Below the pieces are notes generated by a model. It was not told where the DNA came from, did no database searches, and saw only the letters and a program-made list of their open reading frames with translations. A DNA stretch of 64,000 nt from Limnomonas spitsbergensis (taxonomy: Eukaryota > Chlorophyta > Chlorophyceae > Chlamydomonadales), in NCBI GenBank assembly GCA_037349105.1, contig JAYJMM010000117.1, positions 930,001-994,000 of the forward strand. The letters run 5' to 3'. Within the stretch, counting starts at the first letter, position 1. Each line of letters starts with the position of its first letter. This document shows, piece by piece, positions 1 to 12,654 of the stretch. Position numbers and translations under genes: made by a program.

Positions 1-240
1 TATCCAGGCCTGCAGAGAGGGACTTTGTTTCATCCAGGGAGACGACAGAAGGTACCACCAACACCCGGCTGCGATAGATGCGTCACTTCTCCCCCCTTAA
101 CTCCTCAATGCCCTCCTCCCCCTATCCCCCCTGCTCCGCCACACCCTCGTCCCACTATCCTCCCCGCTGCACTCTAATAAAACCTCTCACCGCTGGTCGG
201 CTCGTCCAGGAAGACCCGGCCGCGACATGGGTCACTTAAC
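1..240 (-). repeat. Decoy copies of the ABCG Walker B exon 3' edge
   Basis: Positions about 182-232 repeat the end of exon 577-703 together with its splice donor (DEPTS codons, then GTGAGA on the minus strand). A more diverged copy lies at about 10-75. Both are in the downstream intron. Confidence 0.7.
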
Positions 241-287
241 ACCTCCCTGCTCCACACTGCCCTCCTTCCCTTATCCTCCCCCCTACA

Positions 288-561
288 CCCTAATAGAACC
301 CTAATACAACCCTAATACAACCCTAATAAAACCCTAATAAAACCCTAATAAAACCCTAATAAAACCCTAATAAAACCCTAATAAAACCCTAATAAAACCC
401 TAATACAACCCTAATAAAACCCTAATAAAACCCTAATAAAACCCTAATACAACCCTAATACAACCCTAATAAAACCCTAATAAAACCCTAATAAACCCTA
501 ATACAACCCTAATAAAACCCTAATAAAACCCTAATAAAACCCTAATACAACCCTAATAAAA
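288..561. repeat. 11-bp telomere-like tandem array
   Basis: About 24 copies of CCCTAATAAAA with CCCTAATACAA variants and one shorter unit. It lies in the ABCG intron just downstream of the Walker B exon. The unit resembles a telomere repeat expanded by insertion, but the 11-bp period and internal position argue against a functional telomere. Confidence 0.9.
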
Positions 562-576
562 ATGTAGTCCTCTCAC

Positions 577-3500
577 CGCTGGTCGGCTCGTCCAGGAAGA
601 TTACCGAGGGGCCTGCCAGCACCCCGGCCGCGATGGACAGTCGCCGCTTCTCTCCCCCGCTGATGCCACGCAGGGACAGGCCGCCAATCAGCTGCCCTCC
701 CACCTACACAAAGAGATCGGTTTCGGTTCTTGTAGCTGGTTTCCCTTCCGATGGGAAACCAGGTGGGTTAGGTTTTGCTCTGCCTGGCCCTTTCGAAAAA
801 GGCTATGGGTGGTGATATTAACTTTGTAAAAACACTACGCCACATCAACAGTGGGGGGGGGGGCAGGCAGCGGATGGAAGTGGCAGTACAGTGGCTTTCA
901 AACGGCAGTACGGTGGCCTTGGAATAAAAGTACATTTTGGTCATTGGGCATGAAATGGCAGTACGTTGGCTCCGGAATGGCAGTGCAGTGGCCCCAAAAT
1001 GTTAGTGCATCAGTCATGAAATGACAGTACAGTGGCTCTGTTATGATATTGCGATGGCTCTGAAATGGCCGCACATTAGTCCTGAAATGGCAGTACGTTG
1101 GCCCTTGAAGGACAGTATATTGATCATAAAATTGCACTAGGCTGGCCTTAGAATGGCAGTGTGTTGCACCTGACATGGCAGTACATTGGCCCACATGTAG
1201 CACTACATGGGCAGGCCCCGCTTCTCCCTTGCGCAGACGCCAAGTGTTATCAACATGGAATACAAATTTCAATCGTATTTTCTCCATGTTGACAACTAAA
1301 TTGTCTGGCTCGTTTTTATCTTCGTTTGTTTTGGCTTGCAAATGTTTCGGAGACTGTTACCGAAGGAAATGCCTAGGACGGCTAAGCCACGAAACAACTT
1401 CACCCCCAGTCTCAACATAACATTCGAAAGCGGCAGGGAAAGCTTAAAACACCTCGAAATTCCTGACAATCTTAAAATTCCGGGAAATCTTGCCGTCCTT
1501 GGATTTGTTTCGGCCCCTGATGAAATCAGTTGTGCCAGCCCTTCCTCAGACAGATATACATGTAAAATAGGCTTACCAGCGTCTCTGCCTGACGCCTGAG
1601 CCCCATGAAGGACAACGCAGTCTCCACACGATGCTGACGCACCTCCCTGAGAGGCGGAAGGAGGAGGAGGAGAGGGGTGGGTGTTAAATCATTGAGGGAG
1701 GAGGAGGGGAGGGGTGGGTGTTAAACCATTGAGGGAGGAGGAGGAGGGGGGTGGGTGTTAAACCATTGAGGGAGGAGGAGGAGGGGGGTGGGTGTTAAAA
1801 CATTGAGGGAGGAGGAGGAGGAGAGGGGTGGGTGTTAAACCATTGAGGGAGGAGGAGGAGGAGAGGGGTGGGTGTTAAACCATTGAGGGAGGAGGAGGAG
1901 GAGGAGAGGGGTGGGTGTTAAACCATAGAGGGAGGAGGAGGAGGAGAGGGTTGGGTGTTAAACCATTGAGGGAGGAGGAGGAGGGGGGTGGGTGTTAAAC
2001 CATTGAGGGAGGAGGAGGAGGGGGGTGGGTGTTAAACCATTGAGGGAGGAGGAGGAGGAGAGGGGTGGGTGTTAAAACATTGAGGGAGGAGGAGGAGGAG
2101 AGGGGTGGGTGTTAAACCATTGAGGGAGGAGGAGGAGGAGAGGGGTGGGTGTTAAACCATAGAGGGAGGAGGAGGAGGAGAGGGGTGGGTGTTAAACCAT
2201 TGAGGGAGGAGGAGGAGAGGGGTGGGTGTTAAACCATTGAGGGAGGAGTAGTAGAGGGGTGGGTGTTAAACCATTGAGGGAGGAGGAGGAGGAGGAGAGG
2301 GGTGGGTGTTAAACCATAGAGGGAGGAGGAGGAGGAGAGGGGTGGGTGTTAAACCATTGAGGGAGGAGGAGGAGGGGGGTGGGTGTTAAACCATTGAGGG
2401 AGGAGGAGGAGGGGGGTGGGTGTTAAACCATTGAGGGAGGAGGAGGAGGAGAGGGGTGGGTGTTAAACCATTGAGGGAGGAGGAGGAGGAGAGGGGTGGG
2501 TGTTAAACCATAGAGGGAGGAGGAGGAGGAGAGGGGTGGGTGTTAAACCATTGAGGGAGGAGGAGGAGGGGGGTGGGTGTTAAACCATTGAGGGAGGAGG
2601 AGGAGAGGGGTGGGTGTTAAACCATTGAGGGAGGAGTAGTAGAGGGGTGGGTGTTAAACCATTGAGGGAGGAGGAGGAGGGGGGTGGGTGTTAAACCATT
2701 GAGGGAGGAGGAGGAGAGAGGTGGGTGTTAAACCATTGAGGGAGGAGGAGGAGAGGGGTGGGTGTTAAACCATAGAGGGAGGAGGAGGAGGGGGGGGGGG
2801 GGGGGGGGGGTAAATCCATTGAGGGAGGAGGAGGGGAGGAGGGGATAGGGAGGGAGGAGGGAGAAGGGAGGATACGGGGTGGGGGGGGGGGTAGAGAGGT
2901 AAGAGGAGGGGGGGAGGAGGGAGGGAGGACGGGGGGGGAGGAGGGAGAGGGGGACAGGAAGGGGAGGATGAGGGGTGAGGGGGGGGGGGTGAGGGTGAGA
3001 TGGGGGGGTGAGGGTGAGGGGAAGGGGGAGGATGAGGGGCAAGGTGGGGGGGTGAGGGTGAGGGGAAGGGGGAGGATGAGGGGCAAGGGAGGGGAGGAGA
3101 AGGAGGAGGGGGAGGGAATGGGGGGGGGGTAGGGGGAGGGAGAGGATGAGGATGGCGGGGAGGGGGAGGGAAAGGGGGGGGGTAGGGGTAGGGGGAGGAT
3201 GAGGATGGCGGGGAGGGGGAGGGAAAGGGGGGGGGTGAGGGGGGAGGGGTGGGGTGGGGTGGGGGGGAGGGTGGGGGGGAGGGTGGGTGGGAGGGGGGGG
3301 ATGAGGGGGTAGGGGGGGGGGGCAGGGCAGGGCAAGAGACAGACAGGAGGCGGTATTGCTGCAAGACACAGTCTATCCTAATGGCAAAGGATTGTAATGA
3401 GGGGCCTCCATCCACTCACCTGATCGTCAAGTGTAACCCTGTGAGCAGGCAGCCCTTAACCCTTAACCCCAAACCCTCAATTGTTAACCTGACAAACAGC

Positions 3501-6500
3501 AGCCGTTAAAATATAACCCAATAACCCTTAACCCCAAACCCTCAATCCTGCAAGCAGTCAGCCCTGACCCTATCACCTCAAAACCTTAACCCTGAACCCT
3601 AAACACAGGACCCCACAACCTGTGATTAGTCAGCCGTAAACCCTTAACCCCAAGCCCTAAACCCTGAACCCTGCGATTAGTCAGCCCTTAACCCCACACC
3701 CTAGTTTAGGGTTTAGGTAAACCCTGAACCCTAAGAGCAGCAGCCCTAAACACAGAACCCAGAACCCTGTGAGCAGTCTACCCTAAAACCTTAGACCCTT
3801 AATTCTGACCTTCCATCCACTCACCTGGTGGTGCCAGGAGGCAGCAGCAGCCTAGCATGGAAGTGGAGCACCTCAGCCACTGTCATCTGAGGAGGCAAGT
3901 GACCATCATCCTGATAGGGGTAGGGGGGAGGGGGGGAGGGTAGAAGGAGGATGCGTCCAGGTTTTAGGTTCTAAGGTTCTGGCACTGGACATAATGCATA
4001 CCTGCTGTACATAGGCCGACAGGCAAAGAAACTTCTCCTTCGACATAATCCCTGGGTCGGGTGCCAAGGCGGCAGCCGCAGGGGGGCAGTTGCCTCCTGA
4101 ACACTGCTGCTCCTCCTGCTGCTGCTGCTCGGGAGCGGAGTGGTGAAGGGGCAGCCCAGAATCATAGTAGGAAGTGGTGGCCCCTTGATGGGCTGCGGCG
4201 GCAATGGCAGCAGCAGCTGCGGCTGCGGCATTAGCAGCGGCAGCGAGGGCGGTAGCAGCAGTGGCAGTAGCAGCTGCCGCCCCGGCCATGTCGGCCCGGT
4301 CCTGGCCGTTGACTGTGATTCTGCCGCTGATGCGCGCCCCGCTGCCGACGGACCTCAGGGCGAGGATGTCAAGGAGCGTGGACTTGCCTGGGGGGCATAG
4401 GGGGGAGGGTCTTGAGGTGTGGGGGGGAAACACGAAGCTAGATTATGGAAGTGTGAAAAGAGAAGGAAACCGAGGAGATAGGGTGTCCAGGTGCGTGGAC
4501 TTGCCTGGGGGTCATATGGGGGAGGGTCTTACGGAGGGTGGGTGGGGAGGAAAATACGAAGCTAGACTATAAAGTATGAAAACATAGGGGATCTGAAGAG
4601 TTGAAGGTGTCAAGCAACGTGGACGTGCCTGAGTGTATGGGGGTGAAGGAAGGGGAGTGGAGAACAGGGGAGAGGGGGGGACAAACAAGCGCATGTGGGT
4701 CGAGGGAAGGGAGTGGAGAACTGGGGGGAGGGGGGGACAAACAAGTGCATGTGGGTCGAGGGAGGGGAGTGGAGAACAGGGGAGAGGGAGGGACAAACAA
4801 GTGCATGAGGGTCGAGGGATGGGAGTGGAGAAAAGAAGGGGGGGGGGGACAAACAAGTGCATGTGGGTCGAGGGAGTGGAGTGGAGAACAAGGGGGAGTG
4901 GGGGACAAACAAGTGCATGTGGGTCGAGGGAGGGGAGTGGAGGACAGGGGGGAGGGAGGGACAAACAAGTGCATGTGGGTCGAGGGAGGGGAGTGGAGAA
5001 CAGGGGGGAGGGGGAGACAAACAAGTGCATGTGGGTTGAGGAAGGGGAGTGCGGAAGAGGGGGGAGGGGGAGACAAACAAGTGCATGTGGGTCGAGGGAG
5101 GGGAGTGGAGAACAGGGGGGAGGGGGGGACAAACAAGTGCATGTGGGTCGAGGGAGGGGATTGGAGAACAGGGGAGAGGGGGAGACATACAAGTGCATGT
5201 GGGTCGAGGGAGTGGAGTGGAGAACAGGGGGGAGGGAGGGACAAACAAGTGCATGTGGGTCGAGGGAGGGGAGTGGAGAACAGGGGGAAGGGGGAGACAA
5301 ACAAGTGCATGTGGGTCGAGGGAGGGGAGTGCGGAAGAGGGGGGAGGGGGAGACAAACAAGTGCATGTGGGTCGAGGGAGGGGAGTGGAAAACAGGAGGG
5401 GGGGGGACAAACAAGTGCATGTGGGTCGAGGGAGGGGAGTGGAGGACAGGGGGGAGGGAGGGATAAACAAGTGCATGCGGGTCGAGGGAGGGGAGTGGAG
5501 AACAGGGGGGAGGGAGGGACAAACAAGTGCATGTGGGTCGAGGGAGGGGAGTGGAGAACAGGGGGGGGGGGAGACATACATGTGCATGTGGGTCGAGGGA
5601 GGGGAGTGGAGAACAGGGGGGAGGGGGGGACGAACAAGTGCTTGTGGGTCGAGGGAGGGGAGTGGAGAACAGGGGGGAGGGGGAGACAAACAAGTGCATG
5701 TGGGTCGAGGGAGGGGAGTGGAGAACAGGGGAGAGGGGGAGACAAAGAAGTGCATGTGGGTCAAGGGATGGGAGTGGAGAAAAGAAGGGGGGGGAGACAA
5801 ACAAGTGCATGTGGGTCGAGGGAGGGGAGTGGAGAACAAGGGGGAGGGGGAGACATACAAGTGCATGTGGGTCGAGGGAGTGGAGTGGAGAACAGGGGGG
5901 AGGGAGGGGCAAACAAGTGCATGTGGGTCGAGGGAGGGGAGTGGAGAACAGGGGGGTGGGGGAGACAAACAAGTGCATGTGGGTTGAGGGAGGGGAGTGC
6001 AGAAGAGGGGGGAGAGGGAGACAAACAAGTGCATGTGGGTCGAGGGAGGGGAGTGGAGAAAAGAAGGGGGGGGGAGACAAACAAGTGCATGTGGGTCGAG
6101 GGAGGGGAGTGGAGAACAGGGGGGAAGGGGAGACAAACAAGTGCATGTGGGTCGAGGGAGGGGAGTGGAGAACAGGGGGGAGGGAGGGACAAACAAGTGC
6201 ATGTGGGTCGAGGGAGGGGAGTGGAGAACAGGGGGGGGGGGGAGACATACATGTGCATGTGGGTCGAGGGAGGGGAGTGGAGAACAGGGGGGAGGGGGGG
6301 ACGAACAAGTGCTTGTGGGTCGAGGGAGGGGAGTGGAGAACAGGGGGGAGGGGGAGACAAACAAGTGCATGTGGGTCGAGGGAGGGGAGTGGAGAACAGG
6401 GGAGAGGGGGAGACAAAGAAGTGCATGTGGGTCAAGGGATGGGAGTGGAGAAAAGAAGGGGGGGGAGACAAACAAGTGCATGTGGGTCGAGGGAGGGGAG

Positions 6501-9500
6501 TGGAGAACAAGGGGGGAGGGAGGGACAAACAAGTGCATGTGGGTTGAGGGAGGGGAGTGGAGAACAGGGGGGAGGGGGAGACAAACAAGTGCATGTGGTT
6601 TGAGGGAGGGGAGTGCGGAAGAGGGGGGAGGGGGAGACAAACAAGTGCATGTGGGTCGAGGGAGGGGAGTGGAAAACAGGAGGGGGGGGGACAAACAAGT
6701 GCATGTGGGTCGAGGGAGGGGAGTGGAGGACAGGGGGGAGGGAGGGATAAACAAGTGCATGCGGGTCGAGGAAGTGGAGTGGAGAACAGGGGGGAGGGGG
6801 AGACAAACAAGTGCATGTGGGTCGAGGGAGGGGAGTGGAGAACAGGGGGGAGGGAAGGACAAACAAGTGCATGTGGGTCGAGGGAGGGGAGTGGAGAACA
6901 GGGGGGAGGGGGGGACGAACAAGTGCATGTGGGTCGAGGGAGGGGAGTGGAGAACAGGAGGGGGGGGACAAACAAGTGCATATGGGTCGAGGGAGGGGAG
7001 TGGAGGACAGGGGGGAGGGAGGGATAAACAAGTGCATGCGGGTCGAGGGAGGGGATTGGAGAACAGGGGGAGGGAGGGACAAACAAGTGCATGTGGGTCG
7101 AGGGAGGGGAGGGGAGAATAGGGGGGAGGGAGGGACAAACAAGTGCATGTGGGTCGAGGGAGTGGAGTGGAGAACAGGGGGGAGGGAGGGACAAACAAGT
7201 GCATGTGAGTCGAGGGAGGGGAGTGGAGAACAGGGGGGAGGGGGAGACAAACAAGTGCATGTGGGTCGAGGGAGGGGAGTGCGGAAGAGGGGGGAGGGGA
7301 AGACAAACAAGTGCATGTGGGTCGAGGGAGGAGAGTGGAAAACAGGAGGGGGAGGGACAAACAAGTGCATGTGGGTCGAGAGAGGGGAGTGGAGAACAGG
7401 GGGGAGGGAGGGACAAACAAGTGCATGAGGGTCGAGGGAGGGGAGGATAGGGGGGTGGGGGGGACAAACAAGTGCATGTGGGTCGAGGGAGGGGAGTGGA
7501 GAATAGGGGGGAGGGGGAGACAAACAAGTGCATGTGGGTCGAGGGAGGGGAGTGGAGAACAGGAGGGGGGGGGGGGACAAACAAGTGCATATGGGTCGAG
7601 GGAGGGGAGTGGAGGACAGGGGGGAGGCAGGGATAAACAAGTGCATGCGGGTCGAGGGAGGGGAGGATAGGGGGGTGGGGGGGACAAAGAAGTGCATGTG
7701 GGTCGAGGGAGTGGAGTGGAGAACAGGGGGGAGGGAGTGACAAACAAGTGCATGTGGGTCGAGGGAGGGGAGTGGAGAACAGGGGGGAGGGAGGGACAAA
7801 CAAGTGCATGTGGGTCGAGGGAGGGGAGTGGAGAACAGGGGTGAGGGAGGGACAATCAAGTGCATGAGGGTCGAGGGAGGGGAGTGGAGAACAGGGGGGA
7901 GGGGGAGACAAACAAGTACATGTGGGTCGAGGGAGGGGAGTGGAGAACAGGAGGGGGGGGGGACAAACAAGTGCATATGGGTCGAGGGAGGGGAGTGGAG
8001 GACAGGGGGGAGGGAGGGATAAACAAGTGCATGCGGGTCGAGGGAGGGGAGGATAGGGGGGTGGGGGGACAAACAAGTGCATGTGGGTCGAGGGAGTGGA
8101 GTGGAGAACAGGGGGGAGGGAGTGACAAGCAAGTGCATGTGGGTCGAGGGAGGGGAGTGGAGAACAGGGGGGAGGGAGGAACAAACAAGTGCATGTGGGT
8201 CGAGGGAGTGGAGTGGAGAACAGGGGGGAGGGAGGGACAAACAAGTGCTTGAGGGTCGAGGGAGGGGAGGATAGGGGGGTGGGGGGGACAAACAAGTGCA
8301 TGTGGGTCGAGGGAGGGGAGGATAGGGGGGAGGGAGGGACAAACAAGTGCATGTGGGTCGAGGGAGGGGTGTGGAGAACAGGGGGGAGGGAGGGACAAAC
8401 AAGTGCATGTGGGTCGAGGGAGGGGAGTGGAGAACAGGGGGGAGGGGGGGACGAACAAGTGCATGTGGGTCGAGGGAGGGGAGTGGAGGACAGGGGGGTG
8501 GGGGGGACAAACAAGTGCATGTGGGTCGAGGGAGGGGATTGGAGATCAGGGGGGAGGGGGGGACAAACAAGTGCATGTGGGTCGAGGGAGGGGAGTGGAG
8601 AACAGGAGGGGGGGGGGGGACAAACAAGTGCATATGGGTCGAGGGAGGGGAGTGCGGAAGAGGGGGGAGGGGGAGACAAACAAGTGCATGTGGGTCGAGG
8701 GAGGGGATTGGAGAACAGGGGGGAGGGGGGGACAAACAAGTGCATGTGGGTCGAGGGAGGGGAGTGGAGAACAGGAGGGGGGGGGGGACAAACAAGTGCA
8801 TATGGGTCGAGGGAGGGGAGTCGAGGACAGGGGGGAGGGAGGGACAAACAAGTGCATGTGGGTCGAGGGAGTGGAGTGGAGAACAGGGGGGAGGGAGTGA
8901 CAAACAAGTGCATGTGGGTCGAGGGAGGGGAGTGGAGAACAGGGGGGAGGGAGGGACAAACAAGTGCATGTGGGTCGAGAGAGGGGAGTGGAGAACAGGG
9001 GGGAGGGAGGGACAAACAAGTGCATGAGGGTCGAGGGAGGGGAGGATAGGGGGGTGGGGGGGACAAACAAGTGCATGTGGGTCGAGGGAGGGGAGTGGAG
9101 AATAGGGGGGAGGGGGAGACAAACAAGTGCATGTGGGTCGAGGGAGGGGAGTGGAGAACAGGGGGGAGGGAGGGACAAACAAGTGCATGTGGGTCGAGAG
9201 AGGGGAGTGGAGAACAGGGGGGAGGGAGGGACAAACAAGTGCATGAGGGTCGAGGGAGGGGAGGATAGGGGGGTGGGGGGGACAAACAAGTGCATGTGGG
9301 TCGAGGGAGGGGAGTGGATAATAGGGGGGAGGGGGAGACAAACAAGTGCATGTGGGTCGAGGGAGGGGAGTGGAGAACAGGAGGGGGGGGGGACAAACAA
9401 GTGCATATGGGTCGAGGGAGGGGAGTGGAGGACAGGGGGGAGGGAGGGATAAACAAGTGCATGCGGGTCGAGGGAGGGGAGGATAGGGGGGTGGGGGGAC

Positions 9501-12500
9501 AAACAAGTGCATGTGGGTCGAGGGAGTGGAGTGGAGAACAGGGGGGAGGGAGTGACAAACAAGTGCATGTGGGTCGAGGGAGGGGAGTGGAGAACAGGGG
9601 GGAGGGAGGGACAAACAAGTGCATGTGGGTCGAGAGAGGGGAGTGGAGAACAGGGGGGAGGGAGGGACAAACAAGTGCATGAGGGTCGAGGGAGGGGAGG
9701 ATAGGGGGGTGGGGGGGACAAACAAGTGCATGTGGGTCGAGGGAGGGGAGTGGAGAACAGGGGGGAGGGGGAGACAAACAAGTACATGTGGGTTGAGGGA
9801 GGGGAGTGGAAAACAGGAGGGGGGGGGGACAAACAAGTGCATATGGGTAGAGGGAGGGGAGTGGAGGACAGGGGGGAGGGAGGGATAAACAAGTGCATGC
9901 GGGTCGAGGGAGGGGAGGATAGGGGGGTGGGGGGGACAAACAAGTGCATGTGGGTCGAGGGAGGGGAGTGGAGGACAGGGGGGAGGGAGGGACAAACAAG
10001 TGCATGTGGGTCGAGGGAGTGGAGTGGAGAACAGGGGGGAGGGAGTGACAAACAAGTGCATGTGGGTCGAGGGAGGGGAGTGGAGAACAGGGGGGAGGGA
10101 GGGACAAACAAGTGCATGTGGGTCGAGAGAGGGGAGTGGAGAACAGGGGGGAGGGAGGGACAAACAAGTGCATGAGGGTCGAGGGAGGGGAGGATAGGGG
10201 GGTGGGGGGGACAAACAAGTGCATGTGGGTCGAGGGAGGGGAGTGGAGAATAGGGGGGAGGGGGAGACAAACAAGTGCATGTGGGTCGAGGGAGGGGAGT
10301 GGAGAACAGGGGGGAGGGAGGGACAAACAAGTGCATGTGGGTCGAGAGAGGGGAGTGGAGAACAGGGGGGAGGGAGGGACAAACAAGTGCATGAGGGTCG
10401 AGGGAGGGGAGGATAGGGGGGTGGGGGGGACAAACAAGTGCATGTGGGTCGAGGGAGGGGAGTGGATAATAGGGGGGAGGGGGAGACAAACAAGTGCATG
10501 TGGGTCGAGGGAGGGGAGTGGAGAACAGGAGGGGGGGGGGACAAACAAGTGCATATGGGTCGAGGGAGGGGAGTGGAGGACAGGGGGGAGGGAGGGATAA
10601 ACAAGTGCATGCGGGTCGAGGGAGGGGAGGATAGGGGGGTGGGGGGACAAACAAGTGCATGTGGGTCGAGGGAGTGGAGTGGAGAACAGGGGGGAGGGAG
10701 TGACAAACAAGTGCATGTGGGTCGAGGGAGGGGAGTGGAGAACAGGGGGGAGGGAGGGACAAACAAGTGCATGTGGGTCGAGAGAGGGGAGTGGAGAACA
10801 GGGGGGAGGGAGGGACAAACAAGTGCATGAGGGTCGAGGGAGGGGAGGATAGGGGGGTGGGGGGGACAAACAAGTGCATGTGGGTCGAGGGAGGGGAGTG
10901 GAGAACAGGGGGGAGGGGGAGACAAACAAGTACATGTGGGTTGAGGGAGGGGAGTGGAAAACAGGAGGGGGGGGGGACAAACAAGTGCATATGGGTAGAG
11001 GGAGGGGAGTGGAGGACAGGGGGGAGGGAGGGATAAACAAGTGCATGCGGGTCGAGGGAGGGGAGGATAGGGGGGTGGGGGGGACAAACAAGTGCATGTG
11101 GGTCGAGGGAGTGGAGTGGAGAACAGGGGGGAGGGAGTGACAAACAAGTGCATGTGGGTCGAGGGAGGGGAGTGGAGAACAGGGGGGAGGGAGGGACAAA
11201 CAAGTGCATGTGGTTCGAGGGAGGGGAGTGGAGAACAGGGGGGAGGGAGGGACAAACAAGTGCATGAGGGTCGAGGGAGGGGAGGATAGGGGGGTGGGGG
11301 GGACAAACAAGTGCATGTGGGTCGAGGGAGGGGAGTGGAGAACAGGGGGGAGGGGGAGACAAACAAGTACATGTGGGTCGAGGGAGGGGAGTGGAAAACA
11401 GGAGGGGGGGGGGACAAACAAGTGCATATGGGTCGAGGGAGGGGAGTGGAGGACAGGGGGGAGGGAGGGATAAACAAGTGCATGCGGGTCGAGGGAGGGG
11501 AGGATAGGGGGGTGGGGGGACAAACAAGTGCATGTGGGTCGAGGGAGTGGAGTGGAGAACAGGGGGGAGGGAGTGACAAACAAGTGCATGTGGGTCGAGG
11601 GAGGGGAGTGGAGAACAGGGGGGAGGTAGGGACAAACAAGTGCATGTGGGTCGAGGGAGTGGAGTGGAGAACAGGGGGGAGGGAGGGACAAACAAGTGCA
11701 TGAGGGTCGAGGGAGGGGAGGATAGGGGGGTGGGGGGGACAAACAAGTGCATGTGGGTCGAGGGAGGGGAGTGGAGAACAGGGGGGAGGGAGTGACAAAC
11801 AAGTGCATGTGGGTCGAGGGAGGGGTGTGGAGAACAGGGGGGAGGGAGTGACAAACAAGTGCATGTGGGTCGAGGGAGGGGAGTGGAAAACAGGGGGGAG
11901 GGGGAGACAAACAAGTGCATGTGGGTCGAGAGAGGGGAGTGGAGAACAGGGGGGAGGGGGGGACAAACAAGTGCATATGGGTCGAGGGAGGGGAGTGGAG
12001 AACAGGGGGGATGGGGGGACAAACAAGTGTATGGGGTTGGAGGGAAGGGAGTGGAGAATAGGTAGGAGAGAGGGGATACCCAATGTAGCACACCACTATC
12101 ACAGCCACAGCACATGTTTATCAAACAGCATTGACATGGCTGAATTGGAGGGGTGGAGGGAGGGGACGGGAGAAGATGTAAGTGTGGGGAGGGGGGCAAT
12201 CACACCACATTCACAGCATCAGCACAAGTATATCAAGCAGCCTTGACTTGCTGGGAGGTCATGAGTGATTGGGGTGGGAAGTGGAAAATAAAGTGACAAG
12301 GGAAGCCTTGAACCCCCAATGCTTAACCCTCAGCCCTCAGCCCTCAGCCCTCAGCCCTCAGCCCTCAGCCCTCAGCCCTCAGCCCTCAGCCCTCAGCCCT
12401 CAGCCCTCAGCCCTCAGCCCTCAGCCCTCAGCCCTCAGCCCTCAGCCCTCAGCCCTCAGCCCTCAGCCCTCAGCCCTCAGCCCTCAGCCCTCAGCCCTCA

Positions 12501-12580
12501 GCCCTCAGCCCTCAGCCCTCAGCCCTCAGCCCTCAGCCCTCAGCCCCCAACCCCCAACCCCCAACCCCCAACCCCCAACC

Positions 12581-12654
<74 letters not shown>

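Noticed and set aside
288..561. Chromosome-end telomere
   Set aside because: The array has an 11-bp period, is followed by further gene sequence on both sides and sits between ABCG exons, so it is interstitial.
2691..3415. Three overlapping Pro/Ser-rich ORFs of about 215 codons
   Set aside because: They result from the polypurine tract read on the minus strand; equal openness of all three frames is a composition effect.
4601..12199. Very long ORFs (up to 2115 codons) in several frames on both strands
   Set aside because: They follow the 56-bp satellite. Because the unit is not a multiple of three, each frame cycles through the same stop-free motif. The products are repeated CTCLSPPPP or [13 protein letters not shown] strings, and real ABCG exons flank the array as an intron.
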